From Sanderia malayensis (taxonomy: Eukaryota; Cnidaria; Scyphozoa; Semaeostomeae; Pelagiidae), in the NCBI GenBank assembly GCA_013076295.1, contig RQOL01000616.1, positions 2,790,001 through 2,854,000 of the forward strand: 64,000 bases of DNA, in the 5' to 3' direction. The notes beneath the pieces were generated by a model. It was given only the letters and a program-made list of their open reading frames with translations, did not search any database and was not told the DNA's origin. Positions 1 through 9,239 of the stretch are shown in pieces. The position numbers were made by a program, and so were the translations under genes. Every line of letters starts with the position of its first letter. Positions within the stretch are counted from its first letter, which is position 1.

Positions 1-3000
1 CATGACCAGCTGAATATATCAGAACAGTTACAAAACCTCACAATTCATGAAGAAATGCCGCCGAATCCATCTGCTACGGAAGTTGAAACACTTCTTCTTC
101 TTCAAGAAATTGAAGATGTCATTGACGAAAGTCCCGTGGACTTTGTTAGTATCGAAGAAGTCGACTCAGCTGTATTAAAACTTCAGGAGCAACGTATGTC
201 ACTTCGACGTTACGACATTTTGTTGAAATCGGAGACTTCAGATTCTGATCTACTAGCCAAAATCTCTGATACCTTGATGAAAATAAAAGAGTACATCAAA
301 TGTTCCAAAGATCGGAAACAAAAATTGAATTTGCTTCAGACGAAACAATTGCATGAAGAAGCTTTTCGTAGAGAACGCTCTACGTTGTTTGTCATCACTG
401 ATCTTCGGCGTATAATTACAGATTTGATCAATGACTTCCGCATTGTTCTGGAGAAATTAACTGATATTGAACTGCTCCAATTAAAATCTGAGTTACCCGT
501 AAAATGTGAGCTTATGAATAAAGCTGCCAAAAAGTACGAGCTTATATTGCAAACTCCACTCAGCGACGCTGACCTGTTAACTGAGGTAAAAGATATTGGC
601 GAACAGTATGAACTCATGACGAAAATGAAAGCGACGTATGCATCACAATTAGATTCGTTGCTACACAGTCGTGATGTTTATAAACAAAAGCTTTTCAGCG
701 AATCGAAACTCAATATTCACCTTGAGAAGTTTTCAGGATATTCAGATACTATTGACTTTTACACGTTTAAGTCGAACTTCAATAAACTTCATGAGAGATC
801 GACACCAAAGCATCTACTTCCTGACTTATTGAAGAACAACTACTTGAAGGAACCAGCATTCAGTATGGTAAAGAGTCTTACTGATATCGATGACATCTGG
901 AAACGTCTTCAATTTGCGTATGGTAACGTAAAGCATATGTTGTCAAAGAAACTAAACCAAATAACTGCCTTTGAAAATCTTTCTCGCTCCAAAAGCGCTG
1001 ACAGTCTTGCCCACGCTCTAAGCAAGATTGTTAATATGATGAAAGAAGTAATGTTATTAGCCGAAACGCATAAGATTGAAGAATATTTGTATTTTGGTGA
1101 TGGTATTCAACGTATCTACGCACATCTTGGAGATTCTCTTTTGTCAAAATGGTTGTCCAACAGTGACGAGACCGACTCACCAAAGGATACATGGCTGAAA
1201 TTAGTTGAATTTCTCGAAAAGGAACAGAGACTTCAACAACAGAAGCTTATTATTCTTAATTCAAACGTAAACTCCAAGGAAATCCCTTTCTCCAAAGGAA
1301 AACCACCTGATCATTCTCACAACAAAGACAAGAAGCATGGATTCAATGTATCGTCGATGACACCAATATGCTCAATATGCCAAGCACCTGATGGTACATC
1401 AGATCATACATCATCATCTGGACCAAATGGTAGCAGGATTATTCAATATCATACATGCAAGAAGTTTGTTGATCTCACTCCAGCTAATCGTCTATCATTA
1501 TTGAAAGAAAAGGGATTTTGTTTTCAATGTCTCTACCCAGGAGCCGATGCGTCATCTAGCAAACATAAAGAAGGACGTTGCCAACGTGATTTCGTTTGTA
1601 AGCATGAATGCCATGAGAGATATTCAACGCGCAAACATGTTCTTGTGTGCGAGGAACATAAGGACGATCAATCCAACAAGGACCTCCTTGAAAAGTATAA
1701 ACGGCGATTTGTTAGAAGTTCCAGCCTACCATTATTTGCACGCAACATCAGTCTTTCGTTCGTAAATCAATGCTGTGAGTCAAGTCAATCAGATCGTGAC
1801 GAAAATACATCGCATCATGGAATCTTTCTTCTACAATCCATCATCATCAACAATCATCCATACACAATCTTCTTCGACAATGGATGTAGTGACTTCATCG
1901 TCAAACGTTCTGCTGTGGAGTCACTTGGATCAAATGCAAGACAGAATTCATCACAATCTATTCAAATCAACGGTGTGGGTAATGCAATCACTCAGTCTTC
2001 TCACGGTACCTACAACGTGAAGATTCCATTATTCAACGGACAGATGGCTTCGTTATCAGGTACCTGTTTGGACGATATCACTGGTATATTTCCACAATAT
2101 CCACTAGATGAACCTTTCAAAGATATTCAAGATTCGTATAAAGTCTCCGGTAAAGATCCAAAGATGCTTCCAAAGCCTTCGACGATTGTAGGTGGTGAAG
2201 TTCACTTCATGATCGGGGTGAAATATCTTCAATATCATCCAAGACTCATCCATCAATTGCACTCCGGATTAGCAGTATATGAATCACCATTTGTCAATGC
2301 GAACGGAGGAAGAGGAGTTATTGGTGGACCGCATCATGTATTTACTCGCATTCATCAAAGTTTCTTCTCGGATTCAGAATTAAAGTCATTCTTCAGCGAT
2401 CAATACAAACTTTTCAAAATGGGCGTTAAAGTAAACCCAGATTTATCATTTCCTGTGTTGTCAACGAAAGCACAGAAACAATTTGAAGATGCAGAAACCA
2501 TCGGATCCGAAATAACATATAGATGTGTCAGATGCAGTGGCTGCAATGATTGTAAAAATTCGACCAAAATAGAAGCTATTAGTATCAAAGAGGAAATGGA
2601 GCAGAGCATCATCAACTCTTCAGTCACCATCGATGTCGAAAAACAAGTCATTACTGCTTATCTTCCATTTATCGACAATCCAGCACTCAAGCTATCTCCG
2701 AACAAAGCAATCGCAATCAAAACCTATTATCAACAATTGAGGAAGTTAGACAAGAACCCGAGCGACAAAGCTGACATCATTGCGTCAGAGGCGAAACTTC
2801 AACAGCTTGGTTTTGTCGACTATGTCCATAATCTTTCCGAGGAAACCCAGTTATCACTTCAGAACAATGTCATTCAGAATTTCATTCCTTGGAGGGCAGT
2901 ATGGAAAGTGACCTCTCTTAGTACGCCGTGTCGTGTCGTCTTTGATGCTTCTCTACCAACACCTTCAGGTTACAGTCTTAACGACATATTGGCAAAAGGA

Positions 3001-4377
3001 AGCAACAACTTGAATAAATTACAAGAAGTTCTCATACGTTGGTCGATCCACAAAATTGGTATCCACACAGACATTCGAAAGATGTACAACACAATACGAT
3101 TGAATCAAAAACATTGGTGCTACCAAAGATACATTTGGCAGAATGAACTCGACTCATCGAAAATACCAAAAGAAAAAATTATCAAGACACTGATTTATGG
3201 TATTCGATCAAGCGGTAATCAAGCTGAGCATGGACTGCGAGAAATTGCCAATATGTTCAAGGAAGAGCATCCGGAAGTTCACCGAATCGTTCACGAAGAT
3301 ATATACGTTGATGACTGCATCACGGGAGAAGTTTCATTAGACATCGCACATACTCGAGCGGATCAACTTGAGCAAGTTATTCATCCTGGTGGCTTCCATT
3401 TAAAAGGAATTACATTTTCTGGAGAAGACCCACTACCTGCTCTCACGGATGATGGAGAAAGTATCATCGTTGGAGGTATGAAATGGTATCCCAAGATGGA
3501 TGAGATATCACTCAACATATCAGAGCTCAATTTTGCAAAAAGATGCAGGGGAAAGAAACCACAAGCTGCATTAAACGTAATACCTGACAAGTTGACAAGA
3601 CGACAATGTGTTGCAAAAGTTGCAGAAATCTATGACCTCACTGGGAAAATCGCTCCACTAGTCGCATCGATGAAGTTGGACCTTCAAGATCTGTGTCGTC
3701 GACAACTTGCATGGGATGACATCCTCCCTGATGAATTACATCAAAGATGGTTAACACACTTTAAAACGATGAATGAGATTGGAAATCTTCGATACAAGAG
3801 AACGATTGTTCCCGAAGACGCTGTCAATATGGATATTGAGACTCTCGACTTCGGTGATGCAAGTCAATCGCTGGTATGTGTATGTATCTACGCCAGATTT
3901 CTTCTAAAGAATGGAGAATATTCATGCCAACTTGTACTTTCACGAACTCGAGCTGTTCCAAAGAATTTGTCATTGCCCAGAGCAGAATTGTATGCTGCAT
4001 TAATGAGCACTCACACTGGAGAGATTGTCAGAAGATCGTTCAAGCATCTTGTCAAATCTTCCAAAAAGTTTACAGATAGTCAGATAACACTACATTGGAT
4101 CAGTAATGATGAAAAGCCATTGAAACAATGGGTGCGAAATCGTGTTTTGGAGATTCGTCGCTACACCTCTACAGATCAATGGTGCTACATTCAGTCAAAG
4201 AACATGATAGCCGACCTTGGAACCAGACGTGGTGTCACAATCGAAATGGTCAATCAGTCGTCCACCTGGGTAAATGGCTTCGATTGGATGCACCTTCCCT
4301 CTGCACAGTTTCCAACACAATCAGTTGATGATGTTTTTACTTACTTGTTAATACTTATTAAATTTGTACTAATGTAA
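1..4377 (+). mobile_element. BEL/Pao LTR retrotransposon body, truncated at both visible ends
   Basis: Only the coding body is visible. The frame is already open at base 1, so the 5' end and any left LTR lie outside the window. On the right the reading frame stops at 4377, soon after the RNase H domain, and I see no integrase and no LTR before the next gene's exon at 4547-4678. The element runs antisense to the TM9SF3-like gene on its right, whose exons stop at 4547 with a good splice donor. The simplest reading is that the element lies inside a long intron of that gene. The alternative, that it disrupts the gene, cannot be excluded because the rest of the gene is off-window. Confidence 0.85.
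55..4377 (+). CDS. BEL/Pao Gag-Pol polyprotein (protease, reverse transcriptase, RNase H; no integrase)
   Basis: An uninterrupted frame of 1,440 codons from the first ATG; 18 further codons are open to the window edge, so the true start may be further left. The N-terminal third is Gag-like (charged, helical), followed by a Cys/His-rich segment at about residues 439-540. An aspartic protease-like motif, IFFDNGCSDFIV, has its Asp at residue 608; the triad is D-N-G, not the usual D-S/T-G. Reverse transcriptase starts near residue 944 and carries TDIRKMYN and the catalytic YVDD box at 1084-1087. RNase H acidic residues are likely D1268, E1311 (in RAELYAA) and D1341 (in FTDSQ). After a degenerate ADLGTRRG and WVNGFDW stretch the frame ends; BEL elements normally continue here into a zinc-binding integrase. 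The intact frame suggests a fairly young copy. Confidence 0.88.
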   Translation: MPPNPSATEVETLLLLQEIEDVIDESPVDFVSIEEVDSAVLKLQEQRMSLRRYDILLKSETSDSDLLAKISDTLMKIKEYIKCSKDRKQKLNLLQTKQLHEEAFRRERSTLFVITDLRRIITDLINDFRIVLEKLTDIELLQLKSELPVKCELMNKAAKKYELILQTPLSDADLLTEVKDIGEQYELMTKMKATYASQLDSLLHSRDVYKQKLFSESKLNIHLEKFSGYSDTIDFYTFKSNFNKLHERSTPKHLLPDLLKNNYLKEPAFSMVKSLTDIDDIWKRLQFAYGNVKHMLSKKLNQITAFENLSRSKSADSLAHALSKIVNMMKEVMLLAETHKIEEYLYFGDGIQRIYAHLGDSLLSKWLSNSDETDSPKDTWLKLVEFLEKEQRLQQQKLIILNSNVNSKEIPFSKGKPPDHSHNKDKKHGFNVSSMTPICSICQAPDGTSDHTSSSGPNGSRIIQYHTCKKFVDLTPANRLSLLKEKGFCFQCLYPGADASSSKHKEGRCQRDFVCKHECHERYSTRKHVLVCEEHKDDQSNKDLLEKYKRRFVRSSSLPLFARNISLSFVNQCCESSQSDRDENTSHHGIFLLQSIIINNHPYTIFFDNGCSDFIVKRSAVESLGSNARQNSSQSIQINGVGNAITQSSHGTYNVKIPLFNGQMASLSGTCLDDITGIFPQYPLDEPFKDIQDSYKVSGKDPKMLPKPSTIVGGEVHFMIGVKYLQYHPRLIHQLHSGLAVYESPFVNANGGRGVIGGPHHVFTRIHQSFFSDSELKSFFSDQYKLFKMGVKVNPDLSFPVLSTKAQKQFEDAETIGSEITYRCVRCSGCNDCKNSTKIEAISIKEEMEQSIINSSVTIDVEKQVITAYLPFIDNPALKLSPNKAIAIKTYYQQLRKLDKNPSDKADIIASEAKLQQLGFVDYVHNLSEETQLSLQNNVIQNFIPWRAVWKVTSLSTPCRVVFDASLPTPSGYSLNDILAKGSNNLNKLQEVLIRWSIHKIGIHTDIRKMYNTIRLNQKHWCYQRYIWQNELDSSKIPKEKIIKTLIYGIRSSGNQAEHGLREIANMFKEEHPEVHRIVHEDIYVDDCITGEVSLDIAHTRADQLEQVIHPGGFHLKGITFSGEDPLPALTDDGESIIVGGMKWYPKMDEISLNISELNFAKRCRGKKPQAALNVIPDKLTRRQCVAKVAEIYDLTGKIAPLVASMKLDLQDLCRRQLAWDDILPDELHQRWLTHFKTMNEIGNLRYKRTIVPEDAVNMDIETLDFGDASQSLVCVCIYARFLLKNGEYSCQLVLSRTRAVPKNLSLPRAELYAALMSTHTGEIVRRSFKHLVKSSKKFTDSQITLHWISNDEKPLKQWVRNRVLEIRRYTSTDQWCYIQSKNMIADLGTRRGVTIEMVNQSSTWVNGFDWMHLPSAQFPTQSVDDVFTYLLILIKFVLM

Positions 4378-4546
4378 ATTTGTTTGTATTTACTTAGTTT
4401 GAACAGTCAATATCAATCTATGTTACAAACAAGACCATTCAATTTCTCGTGTGACGGCTTTACACACAGAATATCAAAATATGCATCATTTAATCTTGAC
4501 ATCAATAATGATAATTTGGGAAAAGAGAAAGGAGGGAGCTACAAAC
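4378..4546. other. Spacer between retrotransposon frame and TM9SF3-like exon
   Basis: A+T-rich sequence with no coding signal that I can support. It begins right after the polyprotein stop and ends at the donor of the last visible TM9SF3-like exon, so it is most likely intron plus the retrotransposon's 3' remnant. I found no LTR, polypurine tract or target duplication. Confidence 0.5.
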
Positions 4547-6109
4547 CATTTCATCAAGGTCTTCTTCTTTGCTGTATCTTGCGTAATCTTTTCGCAATGT
4601 TCTCATTAAAATCATACTAACCAACCCAACCAAGAATATGACCATCATAAATGAATTGAAAATAGAAAACCAATGAATCTAAAAAAGAAACATTATTCAT
4701 CCGAGTTCCATAAGTGAAAGTATAAGTAATAAAATAATTCAGAATTGCTTGTAAAAGTAGAATGATAACTTACTCTATGTTGGAAAAAACCAGGATCAAG
4801 ATATTTTTCATATCTATTAGCAAAGCTTTGTTGAGATGTTTTCCATTTTACCTTTACGAAAAGATGACAAATTATGACTTGTGCAATATTTCTATGGATA
4901 AATTAATATTGATAGCAAACTAATGAGTAAGTATCACCTGGTATGTAAATGCCAATGTTATGCCTGGTTCCAACTTCACCTTTGCTTCACTTGTCAAATT
5001 AACATCAACAATCTATAAACAATATAACGTGATAAAAATGATATAAATTACATCGCAATGGCATTATCTGCAAAGGAACATTTTTTCAAAGGAAATAATT
5101 TTTGTTTATTTCCCAACCTTATCAACATTTGTTCCAATTTCAAATTTCTTATGTGTCCAAATGTACAACTCATCATCGGTCTCACCAATTTCACCAACAA
5201 TTCCTGTCAAAAAATAAACTTAATATTGCAAGAAATATTAAGCACAATAGCAGGGTACAAAGCAGAATAATAAAAACTTACAAACTTACCCCACACAGGA
5301 AGGTCATCTAAAATGTAAACAATAAAAAAGAATTTTAGAAAGCAAAACTTATTAACATTGATACTTTTGTAGAACCTTTCAATTATACATGGGTGTAAAG
5401 AACTTTAGAAATGGCACATATACCTATATACATCTGGTACCAATAATGATTTTGAACAGCATAAGCTAATGCTTTATAATTTTGTTTGTCAAGAATAATC
5501 TGACAATATCTTGTCACTGCAACATCCTCTATAATAAATAGGAAATTAACACATTAAATTGCTTCATCAAAATGATAAATGAATTTCTTTCTTACAACAC
5601 ATGTATGTGAATGATGAATGCTAAATTAGAAAATAATGAAATTAAATGAGAAGATGGTGCTGACTTTTATATGCAATATCCAGTCCACTGAACTCCAGCT
5701 CAACTCCTTGCAGTGCTTCTCCTAAGTTTTCATGATAATGGCTAATTGTTTTTCTTGTTCCTTTACAAAATGGCAATGAAAAATATTCATATGTTTCTTG
5801 TCTATTATGATAAGGTCCAACTGTGTTCATCCACACAACAACCTCTTCATTCTCTTTGTACTAGAAGACACAAAAAATAAAACAAAACTGCAACTTTTAT
5901 AATGATCCTGCCTGCTACCATTACGAATAAGCTCAGATCAGAGTCGGACAAACTTTTACCTGCAGAGAGATTGGTCTACAACGGCCTAAAACCATACAAA
6001 AAGGTATGGAGCAAAAGTCAAACGTAATACTTACAATGTGATCATGTTCATCTCCACTGACTACTAAACACATGAAAATGATAACTGTTAATATCTTTAA
6101 AGAATCCAT
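4547..6109 (-). CDS. TM9SF3: TM9SF3-like nonaspanin (transmembrane 9 superfamily), 5' part, eight exons
   Basis: Exons on the minus strand: 6035-6109, 5665-5860, 5424-5528, 5290-5307, 5118-5203, 4938-5012, 4774-4851, 4547-4678. All junctions are in frame and give 255 residues. Residues 1-19 form a signal peptide. The lumenal domain matches the TM9SF3 branch closely, with [31 protein letters not shown] and [10 protein letters not shown]. Exon 8 contains the first membrane span (about residues 214-237) and the start of the cytosolic loop ([12 protein letters not shown]). Members of this family are Golgi/endosomal proteins with nine spans; the remaining eight must be encoded left of the window or be lost. 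Exon 4 is an 18-nt microexon. The element at 1-4377 is antisense in the following intron. Confidence 0.93.
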
Positions 6110-6498
6110 TAGATGTTTAGTGATATGTAAAAGTCAGTAACTTGCAACCCAAATTTATCATTGCATTTGCACGCACAACATGGCAGCCACGTCACGGATT
6201 CGCTGGTCAGCGGTTATTCTTTGCATAACACAATGTAGACTGGTAACTATGTGCTATGTTACGTCATTCAGAAGATGTTAGTTCGAGTCCATCATTGCTT
6301 AAAATTCATCGAAATTATATATTTATTCACCTTTGCATTTTGTGTTTAGCTTCTACTTAATTATTAATGGTTTAAAACTTAATTTTCCAACAAAACACAA
6401 AGTATTGAATACATGAGATAAACATTTGAAATACTGCTTAAGGTTACAACGAGAATTCAAAAACATAGAATGAAAGAGTACAATTCTAAGTCCACAAA
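6110..6498. other. TM9SF3 5' flank and TFIIIA 3' UTR
   Basis: A 389-bp gap between two minus-strand genes. It should hold the promoter and 5' UTR of the TM9SF3-like gene on the left and the 3' UTR of the TFIIIA gene on the right. The only specific signal I see is the poly(A) hexamer at 6322-6327. No TATA box or other motif stands out. Confidence 0.5.
6322..6327 (-). terminator. Poly(A) signal of the TFIIIA gene
   Basis: AATAAA on the minus strand, about 170 nt downstream of the TFIIIA stop codon at 6499. Position and strand fit; no cDNA end is available to confirm use. Confidence 0.5.
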
Positions 6499-8916
6499 TT
6501 ATATCGTACAGCAGACAGGTTGATTAGTATTACTTTTTGGCTGAGCTGGCAAAGGAAAATTGAATGGTTCCTCACTCAAATCACTTTTTATTTCATTGGT
6601 TGATGTTTGAATATTTTCATTTGCAGCATTATCTATTTCTATCCCACCACACATATCATTTATTGCTTTATCCTTTACTTCAATATCTGATGAACTCAAA
6701 TAATCACCCAATTCATGAATATATCCAGATAATTTAGATGCTGCAGAAGAATGTAATCGCTTTTGTTCCTTCTTCTTTTTCTCCTGAAATAAAACATCCC
6801 AAAGTCAGTAAACCACCTAATCAAAGATCTAAACTGAGAAAGATAAATGGAATAATGTGACAAGTTAAACCACATGTAGCTTGAACCTGAATTTTAGTTG
6901 CTTTCAGTCCAATATTATATCTCTTGAGCAACAGAGAAAAATATTATCCATAATTGATAAAAAACAAAATTGCTTGCCTTTCTCTTCTTGCTCTTTGCAA
7001 TGTTCCTGTATGTTTTTAATATCTGGTCATGATTTTTCAAATGTCTTGTTAATGATGCCTTCAAGATAAATTAAAGAATTAAATATGAATGATCATTTCA
7101 GAATAAAACAAAAAATGTCAGTGTTGATGATGAAAACTTAAGTAATGTAATAGCAATGTCAAAATGAAATGAAGGATTAACCTTGTAAACAAATGTTTGT
7201 CCACAGTTTTCATCAGGACATTTCAAGGGTTCTTTATCTCCATGATGTATTCTCATGTGGGCAAGAACATTTTTTTGCTAAAAAAAACAAAATAGTTCAG
7301 CAATAACAACTACCTATATTTTATGCTCGTAAGCAATCGCTGAGAAATAGAACCAATAAATATGGAAATGAATAAAAAATTAATACTTCAGTGTATTCTT
7401 TTTCACATCCATCAACAGGACATTTAAAAAGAACTCTATTCTCCAAATGAATTTCTTTATGCTTATTTAACTAAAATGATCATAAAATATCATGTTAAAT
7501 TTTGATGACAAATGTGTCGCAGATCACAAAATTCTAATGTAATGTAAAAACTAAAATAAATTCAAATTTTATTTTTTACCCTCCATGCTGCCTTAAATAT
7601 TTTTCCACACTCTGAACATTGATAGACTAGATAAAAGAATAAAAGAAAAAATCTCTTCAGAAAATTAACCCTTTTTACAAGAATGATGCAGAATAGAATA
7701 ATTTTTTTCCTTAATTACCTGTACAATGTAACATATGTTTACGAAGATCACTCCATGTATAGAACATTGCATCACAATTTTCATTGTTACAAAAGTATGC
7801 TGGATGAAATAAGAAATGTCATATATATCATAAATCAAAAAATAATTAGTCAATAATAGAAAATAACAGTTTATTCAAGCTACTTACCCTTCTCCTTTTT
7901 GTGAATACTCAAATGATTATTTAATCTTGCAAATTTTGTAAAACTTTTATCACATCCTTCATATGTACACCTATAAAATAATAATAAATATTTGCAGTTA
8001 GAATAAACAAATATATATCTTCAAAAATTGAAATTGAATATTAAAAAAGACGTTTCTATTAACTTGAATGGTTTTCCTTCATTGTGCGTTGCTTCGTGGA
8101 AATACAACGATTTATGTTTTTTGAATGCTTTTTTGCAACCATCAAATGAACACTGAAACATAAAAAAATAAAAACAAAACACTTTGCTGAACATTTTCGC
8201 CTACTTCCAACTTCTGTGTTAAATTGTACATTGTTGGAAACTCAAAATTAAACCTTGAAGGGAAGATCTGTTTCGTGATTTCTCTTAATGTGTCGATTCA
8301 GATTGTAATTAATATTGGTGACATATTTGCAGCCTTCAAATGTACATCTACAGAAATAAAATTAATAAAAATCACATCAAAAGCTGAAAGATTTTGAAGG
8401 ATCATTTCAAAATGAAAAAATTATATTAATCGAGTATTTCACTAACCTGAACTCAGATTTGTCTTTATGAACAGATAATTTGTGTCTTTTTAAATGATAT
8501 GGTCTCAGAAAGGTTTTTGCACATTCGTCACAAGCAAAAGCCCTCTGAAGAAGAACATAAATTAATTAATTACAAGCAAAAATCAACAATATACAGGCTC
8601 ATCAGACACCTTTAATTTATGTAACAGCCTCTGAATATTTATATAATAAAACGGTACCACTAATATGCCCAGAAACATAATTCAAACTAGATTTTAAAAA
8701 AATATTTCATATTTAGGCCATTTTACTTACCTCGCCAGTATGTGTCAACACATGTTGACTGAGTAACGACGGTTTTTTAAATTCTTTACCACATCCAGGA
8801 TGCTCACAACAATACTTTTTCTTTGCTTGGGTATCTTCTTCCTCCTCGGATAAAATGTAACTGTCTTCAGAAGTTGCAGAAAACTTGTCATCATCATCCA
8901 TGTTCAAACACACCAC
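6499..8916 (-). CDS. GTF3A: Transcription factor IIIA, nine C2H2-type zinc fingers
   Basis: Eleven exons: 8731-8916, 8447-8544, 8254-8347, 8064-8152, 7888-7970, 7719-7799, 7580-7626, 7387-7470, 7182-7277, 6978-7058, 6499-6783; 407 residues. A second ATG at 8899-8901 (MDDDDKF) would give 402 and is equally plausible. After an acidic N-terminus come exactly nine fingers, the family hallmark, many with the C-x4-C spacing typical of TFIIIA (for example CEHPGC, CTFEGC, CPVDGC, CPDENC). Fingers 1-6 occupy one exon each; fingers 7-9 are split by introns. Finger 6 reads C-x4-C-x12-H-x3-C, so its last ligand is Cys. A basic stretch (SKKRK) follows finger 9, then a Ser/Asp-rich tail. TFIIIA binds the internal promoter of 5S rRNA genes and 5S RNA in the nucleus. 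The intron after 6978 looks like GC-AG; a weak GT donor 12 nt further on also keeps frame. Confidence 0.93.
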
Positions 8917-9239
8917 AAACCCAACCTACTACTCACGTGGTTAAACTCCGTGTTCGTCTCTCTTGCTTGACACTCACACCCTCCCACCTTTCAATGATCG
9001 TTTGAATTTTTTCATTGTTTCATGCTTTTCCAAATAAATTTGTAAAGAAAAGAAATAATGACATAAAAAGCGATACTTCAATATAAGACCCTGCTATGTT
9101 TTCATTGCTAATACAATGCAATTAAATAATAATCTAGCAATGTTACATAAAGACATACATTAAAGCAAATAGCAGAATTAAGTAATCAGAATTGACAACA
9201 AAATTAAAGCTCATTTAGATCTTTTAAAGAAGTTTCTTC
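8917..9239. other. Intergenic: TFIIIA 5' flank and mosaic-protein 3' UTR
   Basis: About 320 bp, A+T-rich. It should contain the promoter of the TFIIIA gene and the 3' UTR of the secreted mosaic gene. I see no open frame or motif that I can defend. Confidence 0.4.

Noticed and set aside
6230..6300. Possible tRNA around GTTCGAGTCC
   Set aside because: The T-arm stem does not pair and no matching acceptor stem or D arm can be built at the right spacing.
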